This document shows positions 1 through 8,487 of a DNA stretch of 64,000 nucleotides, one piece after another; the stretch's first letter is position 1, and the number at the start of each line of letters is the position of its first letter. The position numbers were made by a program, and so were the translations under genes. A model generated the notes under the pieces. It saw nothing but the letters and a program-made list of their open reading frames with translations, did not search any database and was not told the origin of the DNA. The stretch is from assembly GCA_003599455.1 (NCBI GenBank), contig QZKF01000104.1, positions 1 to 64,000 of the forward strand. Reading direction: 5' to 3'. The stretch is from Comamonadaceae bacterium (lineage in GTDB: Bacteria > Pseudomonadota > Gammaproteobacteria > Burkholderiales > Burkholderiaceae_C).

Positions 1-1
1 G

Positions 2-277
2 GTGCCCGCCGGTGCGCGCCTGGTCATGGAGCCCTGGCAGCCCGCCAGCGCCGGCCCGGTGCGCTTCGACTGGTTTGCCGAGCCCGAGGCCCGCGCCGTG
101 GAGCAGCCCGGTCGTTTCGGCCGCGAGGTGGTGACACCCATGCACGAGCTCGCGGTGGCCCTGGGCCAGGCGGGCTGGGCTTTTGCCCGGTTGCTGCGCG
201 GCCTGTTCGGCTACAGCGAGTTCCTGGTCGCGGGCCGCGGCAGGGTGCTCACGCCCTACGAATCCAACCCGCCCTGA
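2..277 (+). CDS. 3' end of an unidentified protein (cut by window start)
   Basis: The frame is open from the first base of the window to a TGA at 275-277. A GTG at base 2 is probably not the true start, because nothing upstream can be seen. The visible 91 residues are rich in Ala, Arg and Gly and end in a hydrophobic, aromatic stretch (Phe-Ala-Arg-Leu-Leu-Arg-Gly-Leu-Phe-Gly-Tyr). I do not recognise the family. It converges on the TfoX-like gene that follows on the other strand. Confidence 0.45.
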   Translation: MPAGARLVMEPWQPASAGPVRFDWFAEPEARAVEQPGRFGREVVTPMHELAVALGQAGWAFARLLRGLFGYSEFLVAGRGRVLTPYESNPP

Positions 278-283
278 ACACGG

Positions 284-643
284 TTACTTGCGCGCCGGCC
301 GCTTCTTCGGCTTGCGCGCGGTCACCGCAGCTTCCAGCGCCAGCCGCGCCCAGGGCAGCATGAGCGCGGGCGATTCCAGCGCCTCGTCCGGCGGCGTGTG
401 GTAGTGCAGGGCCATGGCCTTGCCTTTGGCCTCGTACACGAATGGCCGCCCACCGGCGGCCAGCCAGCGTGGCTCGGTCTCGGCGTTGGTCTTCAGGAAC
501 AGCGTGTCCCAGGCGATGATCGCGATGTTCATGCCGTCGGTGGAAATGCCCCAGCCGCCGAACATGCGCCTGGCCACGCAAGGCCCCACGCCCGAGAGCA
601 GCTCGCAGGCGTGCAGCGCGAAGGGATCGACCGGTTGGACCAT
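284..643 (-). CDS. TfoX/Sxy N-terminal domain protein
   Basis: This 119-residue protein matches the stand-alone TfoX N-terminal domain: an early Cys-Glu-Leu-Leu helix, then Ala-Arg-Arg-Met-Phe-Gly-Gly-Trp-Gly and a small beta sheet with the Leu-Phe-Leu-Lys strand. The tail is basic (Lys-Pro-Lys-Lys-Arg-Pro). In Haemophilus and E. coli the longer TfoX/Sxy proteins activate competence genes with CRP. Single-domain versions like this one are widespread and mostly uncharacterised, so the domain assignment is firm but the role is not. It is transcribed away from the divergent tetR-type gene at 682, and the 38 bases between them must hold both start regions. Confidence 0.8.
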   Translation of the reverse strand: MVQPVDPFALHACELLSGVGPCVARRMFGGWGISTDGMNIAIIAWDTLFLKTNAETEPRWLAAGGRPFVYEAKGKAMALHYHTPPDEALESPALMLPWARLALEAAVTARKPKKRPARK

Positions 644-681
644 GGCGCCATCTTAGAGGCACCATCCGGCAGAATGCGCCG

Positions 682-1293
682 ATGGCCCGGCCCAAATCTG
701 CTTCCCACGACCTCAAGCGCGACGAGATCCTCGACGTCGCGGCCCACTGCTTCGCGCGGCAGAGCTTTCCTGCCGCCAGCATGAACGACATCGCCGCGGC
801 CTGCGGCGCCAGCAAGGCGCGGCTCTACCACTACTACGAGAGCAAGGAAGCGATCCTGTTCGACCTGCTCGACCGCTACACCCAGCGCCTGCTCGCGCTC
901 ATCGGCGAATCGGAGGCGCGTGCCCAGCGCAAGAACCTCAGCGAACGCGAAGCCCTGAGCGAGCTGGTGCGCGCTTTCCTGGCCGAGTACGAGACCTCGG
1001 CCACGCGCCACGTGGCTCTGGTGTCCGACACCAAGTTCCTCGGCGAGGTGCAGCGCGAGCTCATCGTCAACCGGCAGCGCGACGTGGTGGCCGCCTTCAC
1101 CCGTTTCCTCAAGCGCGCCTACCCCGACCGCGTGACACCGGCCAACCAGACCGCGCTGACCATGATGCTGTTCGGCATGATCAACTGGACCTTCACCTGG
1201 CTGCGCCCCGGCGGCCCGATGAGCTACAGCGCTTTCGCCGACGAGGTGGTGGCGGTCATCGAACGCGGCCTTTCCGGCCCGGTACAGGGTTGA
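682..1293 (+). CDS. TetR/AcrR family transcriptional regulator
   Basis: The protein has 203 residues, usual for TetR repressors. An N-terminal helix-turn-helix covers roughly residues 12-58, with the family pattern Ile-Leu-Asp-Val-Ala-Ala-X-Cys-Phe, then Ser-Met-Asn-Asp-Ile-Ala and Leu-Tyr-His-Tyr-Tyr-Glu-Ser-Lys-Glu. The rest is a helical ligand and dimerisation domain ending in a tryptophan-rich segment (Phe-Thr-Trp-Leu-Arg-Pro-Gly-Gly-Pro). It lies 69 bases upstream of the MBL-fold gene on the same strand, and two short inverted repeats in that gap could be its operator. The inducer is not predictable from sequence. Confidence 0.88.
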   Translation: MARPKSASHDLKRDEILDVAAHCFARQSFPAASMNDIAAACGASKARLYHYYESKEAILFDLLDRYTQRLLALIGESEARAQRKNLSEREALSELVRAFLAEYETSATRHVALVSDTKFLGEVQRELIVNRQRDVVAAFTRFLKRAYPDRVTPANQTALTMMLFGMINWTFTWLRPGGPMSYSAFADEVVAVIERGLSGPVQG

Positions 1294-1323
1294 TTCATGT
1301 TCAACCATGCGAAATTGATTTCG
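1288..1323. promoter_or_regulatory. Candidate TetR operator: two short inverted repeats
   Basis: GGTTGA-N7-TCAACC (1288-1306) overlaps the stop codon of the tetR-type gene. CGAAA-TTGA-TTTCG (1310-1323) follows directly, just before the AT-rich GGTAAAAT that could serve as a -10 for the MBL-fold gene. Perfect short dyads between a TetR gene and its neighbour fit an operator, but binding is inference. Confidence 0.35.
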
Positions 1324-1362
1324 TTTAGGTAAAATCGCCAGCTTCCCCACACGGAGACCGCC

Positions 1363-2343
1363 ATGAGCAAAGCATTCGCCTCCCAGGCCGACCTGGACGA
1401 CAAGAAAACCACCTTCGAACAGCTCAGCCCGCACTGCTGGGCCTACACCGCCGAGGGCGATCCGAACTCCGGCGTGATCATCGGCGACCAGTTCATCATG
1501 GTCAGCGACGCCACCGCCACCCCGGCCATGGCGCAAGACCTGATCAAGCACATCCGCACCGTCTCCGACAAGCCCATCAAGTACGTGCTGCTGACCCACT
1601 ACCACGCGGTGCGCGTGCTGGGCGCCAGCGCCTACAAGGCCGAGGGCGCGACCGAGGTCATCGCCAGCCGCGGCACCTACGAGCTCATCGTGGAGCGCGG
1701 CGCGCAGGACATGCAGAGCGAGATGGAGCGCTTCCCGCGCCTGTTCCGCGGGGCCGACAGCGTGCCCGGCCTGACCTGGCCCACCCTGGTCATCGGCGAC
1801 GGCCAGCCCGGCCGCCAGGGCAGCCTGGAGGTGGACCTGGGCGGCGTGAAGGTCAGCATCTGGCACCCGGGCCCGGGCCACACGCGCGGCGACACGATTG
1901 CCTGGGTGGAGGAAGAAAAGGTGCTGTTCAGCGGCGATCTCGTGGAGTACGAAGCAGGCGTCTACACCGGCGACGCGCAACTGGAAGAATGGCCCGCCAC
2001 GCTCGAAGCGCTGCGCGCGCTCAAGGCCGAGTACATCGTGCCCGGCCGCGGCGAAGCCATGAAGGGCAACGCCGACGTGAACAAGGCGCTGGACTACACG
2101 AAACGCTGGGTCACCACCCTGTTCCAGGCCGGCAAGGAAGCCGCCGCCGCCGGCATGGACCTCAAGTCCGCGATGGCCCACACCCGCAAGAGCATGGACC
2201 CGGTGTTCGGCCACGTGTTCATCTACGAACACTGCCTGCCGTTCGACGTCAGTCGCGCCTACGACGAGGCCAAGGGCATCAAGAACCCGCGCATCTGGAC
2301 CGCCGCGCGCGACCAGGAGATGTGGAACGCGCTGCAGGCCTGA
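1363..2343 (+). CDS. MBL-fold metallo-hydrolase with altered metal motif
   Basis: This 326-residue protein has the metallo-beta-lactamase fold order: an early Gly-Val-Ile-Ile-Gly-Asp-Gln-Phe strand, then Leu-Leu-Thr-His-Tyr-His, Gly-Pro-Gly-His-Thr-Arg-Gly-Asp and Phe-Ser-Gly-Asp-Leu-Val-Glu. The hallmark His-X-His-X-Asp-His is changed. The two histidines are present, but Val-Arg replaces the Asp-His pair. The late Gly-His-Gly position reads Gly-Arg-Gly. Metal binding may therefore be reduced to one site or remodelled. An ACGGAGA ribosome site precedes the ATG. The upstream TetR gene is the likely regulator. The substrate is unknown. Confidence 0.82.
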   Translation: MSKAFASQADLDDKKTTFEQLSPHCWAYTAEGDPNSGVIIGDQFIMVSDATATPAMAQDLIKHIRTVSDKPIKYVLLTHYHAVRVLGASAYKAEGATEVIASRGTYELIVERGAQDMQSEMERFPRLFRGADSVPGLTWPTLVIGDGQPGRQGSLEVDLGGVKVSIWHPGPGHTRGDTIAWVEEEKVLFSGDLVEYEAGVYTGDAQLEEWPATLEALRALKAEYIVPGRGEAMKGNADVNKALDYTKRWVTTLFQAGKEAAAAGMDLKSAMAHTRKSMDPVFGHVFIYEHCLPFDVSRAYDEAKGIKNPRIWTAARDQEMWNALQA

Positions 2344-2365
2344 GCGCGCTGCCCGCCGCCACACC

Positions 2366-2388
2366 AGCCGCCTTCGGGCGGCTTTTTG
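2366..2388 (+). terminator. Rho-independent terminator after the MBL-fold gene
   Basis: AGCCGCC-TTCG-GGCGGCT forms a perfect 7-bp stem on a stable tetraloop and is followed by TTTTGTT. It sits 23 bases past the MBL-fold stop codon and before the transporter start. Confidence 0.88.
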
Positions 2389-2431
2389 TTGGGCCGCACG
2401 CTACGATCCACAGCACCCCACCGGACCGACC

Positions 2432-3717
2432 ATGCCCGATACCGCCCTGCACCACACCGCCACCGACTGGGGCATCGTCGCGGTGTTCGCCGTCGTCTAC
2501 CTCGGCATGTTCCTCGGCGGCCTGCCGCGCCTGAAGCTGGACCGCTCGGGCGTGGCGCTGCTGGGGGCGATCGCGGTGATCGCGCTGGCCGGGCTGTCGG
2601 TGGAGGACGCGGCGCGCGCGATCGACCTGCCCACCATCGTGCTGCTGTTCGCCTTCATGGTGGTGTCCGCGCAGATGCGCCTGGGCGGCTTCTATGGCGC
2701 CGTCACGCGCCGTGTGGGGGCCATGCCGTTGCCGCGGAGCGGCCTGCTCGCGGCGCTGATCGGCGTGGCCGGCGCGCTGTCGGCGGTGTTCTCCAACGAC
2801 ATCGTGTGTCTCGCCATGACGCCGGTGGTGGCGCGGCTGTGCCTGCAGCGCGGCCTGAACCCGCTGCCCTTCCTGATCGGCCTGGCCTGCGCGGCCAACA
2901 TCGGCTCGGCCGCCACGCTGATCGGCAACCCGCAGAACATGCTGATCGGCTCGGTGCTGCAGCTGCCGTTCGCCGGCTATGTGCGGCAGGCACTGCCGCC
3001 GGTGCTGATCGGCCTGGTGTTGTTGTGGGGGTGGCTGGCGTTCGGGCCGGGTGCGAAGGCGGGGGCGGGGAGCCCTCACCCCAACCCTCTGCCGGAGGGA
3101 GAGGGGGTCATGCGGGGAGAGGTTGTCGCGGAAGAGCCGGCGTTTGATACCTGGCAAACCGCCAAAGGCCTGGTGGTCGCTGGCGCGCTGTTGCTGATTT
3201 TTCTCTTCACCGACTGGCCGCGCGACGTGGCCGCGCTGGTGGGCGCGGGCGTGCTGCTGCTGAGCCGGCGCCTGCACACCTCGAATTTCATGGGCCTGGT
3301 CGACTGGCCGCTGCTGATCCTGTTCATGGGCCTGTTCGTGGTGAACCATGCTTTCGAGACCACGGGGCTGGCCGCACAGGCCGTGGCCTGGCTGGGCGCG
3401 CAGGGCGTGCACCTGGCCGACCCCGGGCCGCTGCTGGTGGCCAGCGCGCTGCTCTCCAACCTGGTGTCCAACGTGCCGGCCGTGATGCTGTTGCTGCCGC
3501 ACCTGGGCGGCAGCGGTGAACAAGCCGGCGTGATGCTCGCGCTGGTGACCACCTTCGCGGGCAACCTGCTGCTGGTGGGCTCGATCGCCAACCTGATCGT
3601 GGCCGACCTCGCGCGCCAGCAGGGCATCGTGATCGACTGGAAGCGCCACGCCGTCACCGGCATCCCGGTGACGCTGGCCACGCTGGCCGTGGTCTGGGGT
3701 TGGATGAAGTTCGCGGC

Positions 3718-3721
<4 letters not shown>
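2432..3721 (+). CDS. ArsB/NhaD-type (SLC13-like) membrane transporter
   Basis: This 429-residue integral membrane protein has about eleven hydrophobic segments. Two similar hairpin halves carry the family signatures Ser-Asn-Asp-Ile-Val-Cys-Leu-Ala-Met-Thr-Pro and Ser-Asn-Leu-Val-Ser-Asn-Val-Pro-Ala-Val, plus Ala-Asn-Ile-Gly-Ser-Ala-Ala-Thr-Leu-Ile-Gly-Asn-Pro-Gln-Asn. These are typical of anion and Na+/H+ transporters of the ArsB/NhaD superfamily. The central cytoplasmic loop (about residues 212-235) is encoded by a copy of a dispersed genomic repeat. Substrate is unknown; no arsenic genes lie nearby. The stop codon overlaps that of the convergent ABC ATPase gene by 4 bases. Confidence 0.8.
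3073..3106 (+). repeat. Dispersed palindromic repeat inside the transporter gene
   Basis: CCCTCACCCCAACCCTC followed by GCCGGAGGGAGAGGGGG is a copy of a well-known proteobacterial intergenic palindrome. In this frame it reads Ser-Pro-His-Pro-Asn-Pro-Leu-Pro-Glu-Gly-Glu-Gly. Here it lies inside an open reading frame, in the loop joining the two halves of the transporter, and keeps the frame open. Confidence 0.75.
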
Positions 3722-4486
<765 letters not shown>

Positions 4487-4500
<14 letters not shown>

Positions 4501-5149
4501 GGAGTTTCCTTTCCAGGGTGCGCGCATACAGGCTCACAGGGAAGCACAGCGCGAAATACATCAGGGCCACACAGCTGTAGACCAGGAAGGGCGCGAAGGT
4601 CGCGTTGGTGATCATGGTGCCGGCCTTGGTGAGCTCGACGAAGCCGATCACCGAGGCCAGCGCCGTGCCCTTCACCACCTGCACCAGGAAGCCCACGGTG
4701 GGTGCGATGGCGATGCGCGTGGCCTGCGGAAGGACCACGTAGCGCAGTTGCTCGCCGAAGTTCAGCGCCAGGCTTTGCGCGGCTTCCCACTGGCCCTTGG
4801 GCACGGCCGCCACGCAGCCGCGCCAGATCTCGACCAGGAAGGCACTGGTGTAGAGCGTGAGCGCCACCGAGGCGGCGGTCCAGGCCGAGGTCTCGAAGCC
4901 GAACAGCGCCAGGCCGAAGTAGGCCAGGAACAGCTGCATGAGCAAGGGCGTTCCCTGGAAGAGCTGCACGTAGCCGCTCACGAAGGTCTCGGCACCGGGC
5001 CACTTCGCGGTGCGCGCCACCAGCAGCGCCAGACCGACGAGGCCGCCGCCAATGAAGGCGATCAGCGAGAGCGCCACCGTCCAGCGCGCGGCCAGCAGCA
5101 GGTTGCGCACGATGTCCCACAGACTGAAATCAACCACGGCGGCCTCCAA
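4487..5149 (-). CDS. Polar amino acid ABC transporter permease (second)
   Basis: This 220-residue permease of the HisM/GlnP family has about five membrane segments. The cytoplasmic EAA loop is clear: Gln-Trp-Glu-Ala-Ala-Gln-Ser-Leu-Ala-Leu followed by Leu-Pro-Gln-Ala, which contacts the ATPase. The N-terminal half carries Gln-Gly-Thr-Pro-Leu-Leu-Met-Gln, as usual in amino acid permeases. The start overlaps the end of the first permease gene by 20 bases. It should form a heterodimer with that protein. Confidence 0.9.
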
Positions 5150-5801
5150 ACAGGTAGCGCGGGCCGAGCCAGTTCAGCAGGCTGCGCACGCCGACGGACA
5201 GCAGCAGGTAGATGCCGGTGGCGACGATGAAGGCCTCGAAGGCGCGGAAGTTGCGGCTCTGGATCAGGTTGGCGGCGTAGCTGAGTTCCTGCGTCGAGAT
5301 CTGACCGCACACGGCCGAACCCAGCATGACGATGATGATCTGGCTGGTGAGCGCGGGCCACACCTTTTTCAGCGCGGGCGGCAGCACCACGTGCAGGAAG
5401 GTCTGCACGCGCGAGAGCGCCAGGCTGGCGGCCGCTTCGAACTGGCCCTTGGGCGTGGCCTCGATGCCGGCGCGGATGATCTCGGCCGCGTAGGCGCCGA
5501 GGTTGATCACCATGGCGATGACCGAGGCGGTCTCGGGCGAGAGCTTCACGCCCGCGGCCGGCAGGCCGAAGAACACGAAGAACAGCTGCACGATGAAGGG
5601 CGTGTTGCGGATCAGCTCCACGTAGGTCGCGGCGATCCAGCGCAGCGCCACCGGACCGTTGCTGCGCGCCCAGGCGCAGGCGGTGCCGACCAGCAGGCCG
5701 ATCACCGCCGAGATGGCTGTCAGGCCCAGCGTCCAGAGCACGCCTTTGGCCAGCAACGGCCACTGCGCGAGCACGGCCGGGAAGTCGAGTTCGATGCCCA
5801 T
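5130..5801 (-). CDS. Polar amino acid ABC transporter permease (first)
   Basis: This 223-residue membrane protein is of the same family as the following gene. It contains Ile-Arg-Asn-Thr-Pro-Phe-Ile-Val-Gln and the EAA motif Gln-Phe-Glu-Ala-Ala-Ala-Ser-Leu-Ala-Leu, then Val-Leu-Pro-Pro-Ala. It lies 27 bases downstream of the binding-protein gene and overlaps the second permease gene, which fits translational coupling. Together with that permease it makes the membrane channel of the importer. Confidence 0.9.
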   Translation of the reverse strand: MGIELDFPAVLAQWPLLAKGVLWTLGLTAISAVIGLLVGTACAWARSNGPVALRWIAATYVELIRNTPFIVQLFFVFFGLPAAGVKLSPETASVIAMVINLGAYAAEIIRAGIEATPKGQFEAAASLALSRVQTFLHVVLPPALKKVWPALTSQIIIVMLGSAVCGQISTQELSYAANLIQSRNFRAFEAFIVATGIYLLLSVGVRSLLNWLGPRYLFGGRRG

Positions 5802-5828
5802 GGGTGGACCCGGTGCGGCGGGGCTGAC

Positions 5829-6623
5829 TTATTCCGGGAGATTGCCGGCAGGACGGCCGAGCCACTTCTTCGCCATGGTGTCCAGGTCACCCGCTTTCTT
5901 CGCGGCGGCCAGGATCTCGTTCACCTTCAAACGCAGCGCATCTTCGCCCTTGGCCACGCCGATGAAGTTGGGACTGTCCTTGAGCAGCAGCTTGTACTCC
6001 GCGCCCAGGGCGGGGTTGCGCTTGATCATGTTGTCGGCGACCGAGACGCCGGTGGCGACGAACTGGGTCTGGCCCGAGACGAAGGCCGAGACGGTGGCGT
6101 TGTTGTCTTCGAAGCGCTTGATGTCGGTGCTGGCGGGCGCGACCTTGGTGAGTTCCTGGTCTTCGATGGCGCCACGCGTGACGGCGACCGACTTGCCGCC
6201 GAGGCCGTTGAAGTCTGCCAGCGCCGCGCCTTTGGGCCCGTAGACCGCCTGGAAGAACGGCGAGTAGGCGGCGGTGAAGTCGATCACCTTCTCGCGTTCG
6301 GGGTTCTTGCCCAGCGTGGAGATGACGAGATCGGCCTTCTTCGTCTGCAGGTAGGCGATGCGGTTGGCGCTGGTCACGGGCACCAGCTCGACCTTCACGC
6401 CCAGCTTGGCGGCTATGTAGTTCGCGGTGTCGACGTCCAGGCCCTGGGGCTTGAGGTCGATGCCGACGAAGCCGTAGGGCGGGAAGTCGGTCGGGATGGC
6501 GATCTTGATCAGCTTGGCCTTCATCACGCCGTCGAGCGCGGACTGCGCGTGGGCATGGCCCAGGCCCAGCGCGGCCGCGAGGGCCACGGTGGAGGCGAGG
6601 AAGGCGCGTTTGGTCGGTGTCAT
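5829..6623 (-). CDS. Polar amino acid ABC transporter substrate-binding protein
   Basis: The 264-residue periplasmic protein starts with a clear signal peptide (Met-Thr-Pro-Thr-Lys-Arg, a hydrophobic Ala/Leu core, cleavage near Ala-His-Ala-Gln). The mature part is a type 3 periplasmic binding fold: Ile-Pro-Thr-Asp-Phe-Pro-Pro-Tyr-Gly, Gly-Leu-Asp-Val-Asp-Thr-Ala and Asp-Leu-Val-Ile-Ser-Thr-Leu. The ATG at 6621-6623 overlaps the TGA of the GntR gene (ATGA). An open frame continues upstream, but the signal peptide fixes this start. The ligand is probably a polar amino acid or small organic acid; which one cannot be told. Confidence 0.92.
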   Translation of the reverse strand: MTPTKRAFLASTVALAAALGLGHAHAQSALDGVMKAKLIKIAIPTDFPPYGFVGIDLKPQGLDVDTANYIAAKLGVKVELVPVTSANRIAYLQTKKADLVISTLGKNPEREKVIDFTAAYSPFFQAVYGPKGAALADFNGLGGKSVAVTRGAIEDQELTKVAPASTDIKRFEDNNATVSAFVSGQTQFVATGVSVADNMIKRNPALGAEYKLLLKDSPNFIGVAKGEDALRLKVNEILAAAKKAGDLDTMAKKWLGRPAGNLPE

Positions 6624-7381
6624 AGCAGGGCTCCTAGGTAGGTGTCGTTGGGGGTGGCGGGGGTGGTGTTCTTGCGGGCGCGCTTCTTCGCGGGGGCTGC
6701 GGCGGTGTCGGCTTCGCGCACCGGCGCCAGGGCCTCGCGCAGGTCGGCCAGCGGGTCGCTCGTGGTGCCCAGCCGCAGCGCGGCCTGCACCTGGCCGATG
6801 TGGGCGGCCATCAGGCGTTCGGCGGTGGCGGTGTCGCCGCGCTCGAGCGCGGCCACGATGTCGACGTGGTCCTGACAGGACTGCACCGCATCGTGGTTGC
6901 TCTGGTAGAGCATGGCAATGAGGGTGGTGCGCGCGGTGAAGTCGCGCAGCGTGTCGGCCAGCAGCTGGTTGCCCAGGCATTCGGCCAGGCACACATGGAA
7001 GTCACCCAGCAGGTAGCTGCGCTGGCCCACGTCGTCGCCCTTGAGCGCGGCCTGCTCCTGCTTGAGGTGCTGGCGCAGGCGCTTGATGGCTGCCTTGTCG
7101 ATCTGGCCCGTGCTGCGGATCAGACCGGTCTCGATCACGCGCCGGGCTTCGAAGGCCTCGCGCGCCTCGTCGTGCGAGGGCTGCACCACGTACCAGCCGC
7201 GGCGCGAGCTCACGGTGACGATGCCGCGCGCGGCCAGGCGCACCAGGGCTTCGCGCACCAGCGTGCGGCTGCAGTCGAACAGCATCGACAGGCTTTGCTC
7301 GCCCAGCCGCGTGCCGGGTGCCAGGCGCTGGGCCAGCACGGCTTCGATGATGCGTTGGGCGATGTCGGTGGAGCTGACCAT
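6620..7381 (-). CDS. GntR family regulator with FCD ligand domain
   Basis: The protein has 253 residues. Residues 1-75 form a GntR winged helix (Leu-Ala-Pro-Gly-Thr-Arg-Leu-Gly-Glu, Ser-Arg-Thr-Leu-Val-Arg-Glu-Ala-Leu, Val-Ser-Ser-Arg-Arg-Gly-Trp-Tyr-Val). Residues 85-220 are an all-helical FCD domain with its metal-site residues in Asp-Phe-His and in the His-X3-Val / His-Ile-Gly-Gln helices. It is the first gene of the transporter operon and overlaps the binding-protein start. A perfect 17-bp palindrome 46 bases upstream is its probable operator, so the operon is likely autoregulated. Confidence 0.9.
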   Translation of the reverse strand: MVSSTDIAQRIIEAVLAQRLAPGTRLGEQSLSMLFDCSRTLVREALVRLAARGIVTVSSRRGWYVVQPSHDEAREAFEARRVIETGLIRSTGQIDKAAIKRLRQHLKQEQAALKGDDVGQRSYLLGDFHVCLAECLGNQLLADTLRDFTARTTLIAMLYQSNHDAVQSCQDHVDIVAALERGDTATAERLMAAHIGQVQAALRLGTTSDPLADLREALAPVREADTAAAPAKKRARKNTTPATPNDTYLGALL

Positions 7382-7426
7382 GGGAGACCTTTGGGGTCTC
7401 CTTCATGCGAATTCCGTGCCACCGTC

Positions 7427-7443
7427 CATACAAGCCTTGTATG
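7427..7443. promoter_or_regulatory. GntR/FCD-type operator palindrome
   Basis: CATACAAG-C-CTTGTATG is a perfect 8-bp inverted repeat around one base. Its TTGTAT/ATACAA core is typical of FCD-type GntR regulators. It lies 46 bases upstream of the gntR start, where it would cover the promoter of the ABC transporter operon. Confidence 0.65.
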
Positions 7444-7568
7444 CAAGACAGATGCACCGGGCTTGTGCGCGATCGGGGCGGGAACGGCCCTGCCTGCACC
7501 AAAGGGCGCTGGTGGGCGAAGGGAATGGGGCCGTTTTGGTGCCGCCGGGCCGGGCCGCGGTGGCCGGG

Positions 7569-8411
7569 TCAGCGCTGCGCGCTGAGCACGCGCAGGTCGT
7601 CTTCGTAGCCCTTGAGCACGCGCACGGCGTTGGCGCGCTGCTCGGGCGTGGTGCTGTTGTGCAGGGTGGCAAATTGCGCGCAGCCCTCGCGCACCAGCGT
7701 CTGGTTGTAGGCGTCGTAGCCCGGGGTGGGCGACTGGCTGAAGCGCGCGATGTGCGCGCGCACCAGCTGTTCGGCCTTGGCGGGCGTGGCCTGGGCTTCG
7801 CGCACCGTCTGCGCCAGGTCGGCCTGGCGGCGCAGGCGCTCAGCCTGCGTGCGCTGCGCGTCGAAGGGCGACGTCTGGATCAGGCCGCGCAGCAGCGTGC
7901 GCTGTTCGGCGCTGAGCTTGCCGTAGAGCGATTCGCTGCGGCTGAGCGCCTTGTCCAGCCGCTTGCCGATGCGCTGCTCGGGGCTGCCGCGCAGGAAGTC
8001 CTTCTCGAAGGTCTCGTTGCCCTCGGCCAGGTGGCCCTTGAGGTGTTCGAGCTGGGCCGGGCTCAACTGCAGCGCGAGCCGGGCGAAGGGTTCGACGGTC
8101 TCGCCGGCGGCGCGCTCCAGCCGCGCGCGCACCACCTCGAACTGCGCGCAGGCCTGCGCCGGGGTGATGTCCTGCGTGGCCAGCGCCTGCCATTGGCGCA
8201 GCAAGCCGGCGTAGACAGGCAGCTCGCTGTTGCGGTGCCACTGGAAGAAGGCGTCGAGGTCCTGCCGCGCCCGGGCCGACTGCGTGTCGTCGAGGTTGAC
8301 ATGGCTGTCCAGCCACCAGTAGCTCAGGCTGGGCGCCTGGTTGTAGGCCAGCCGCGCGGCGGTGCAGGCGGCCAGGGTGGTCGCGAGCACCAGCAGCGCA
8401 CCGAGCCGCAT
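7569..8411 (-). CDS. DUF6279-type lipoprotein
   Basis: I chose the ATG at 8411 because it opens a lipoprotein signal: Met-Arg-Leu-Gly, a hydrophobic core, and the lipobox Leu-Ala-Ala-Cys. Longer starts, such as one at 8489, would bury the signal. The 280-residue product continues with Gln-Ala-Pro-Ser-Leu-Ser-Tyr-Trp-Trp-Leu-Asp and a long helical, Arg/Gln/Glu-rich domain, the pattern of DUF6279 lipoproteins common in Burkholderiales. It should sit in the outer membrane facing the periplasm. The function is unknown. It is divergent from glmU with only 76 bases between starts. Confidence 0.78.
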   Translation of the reverse strand: MRLGALLVLATTLAACTAARLAYNQAPSLSYWWLDSHVNLDDTQSARARQDLDAFFQWHRNSELPVYAGLLRQWQALATQDITPAQACAQFEVVRARLERAAGETVEPFARLALQLSPAQLEHLKGHLAEGNETFEKDFLRGSPEQRIGKRLDKALSRSESLYGKLSAEQRTLLRGLIQTSPFDAQRTQAERLRRQADLAQTVREAQATPAKAEQLVRAHIARFSQSPTPGYDAYNQTLVREGCAQFATLHNSTTPEQRANAVRVLKGYEDDLRVLSAQR

Positions 8412-8487
8412 CCAGCGGCGGGCGATAATCCGCCGCAGGTGATGGCCGGCAAGAACGCCGCGCAAACATTCCCCGAAAGAGGTGTTC

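Noticed and set aside
529..2364. Long minus-strand open frame over the TetR and MBL-fold genes
   Set aside because: It is antisense to two well-supported genes and has the low-complexity His/Val/Ala/Gly composition typical of shadow frames in high-GC DNA.
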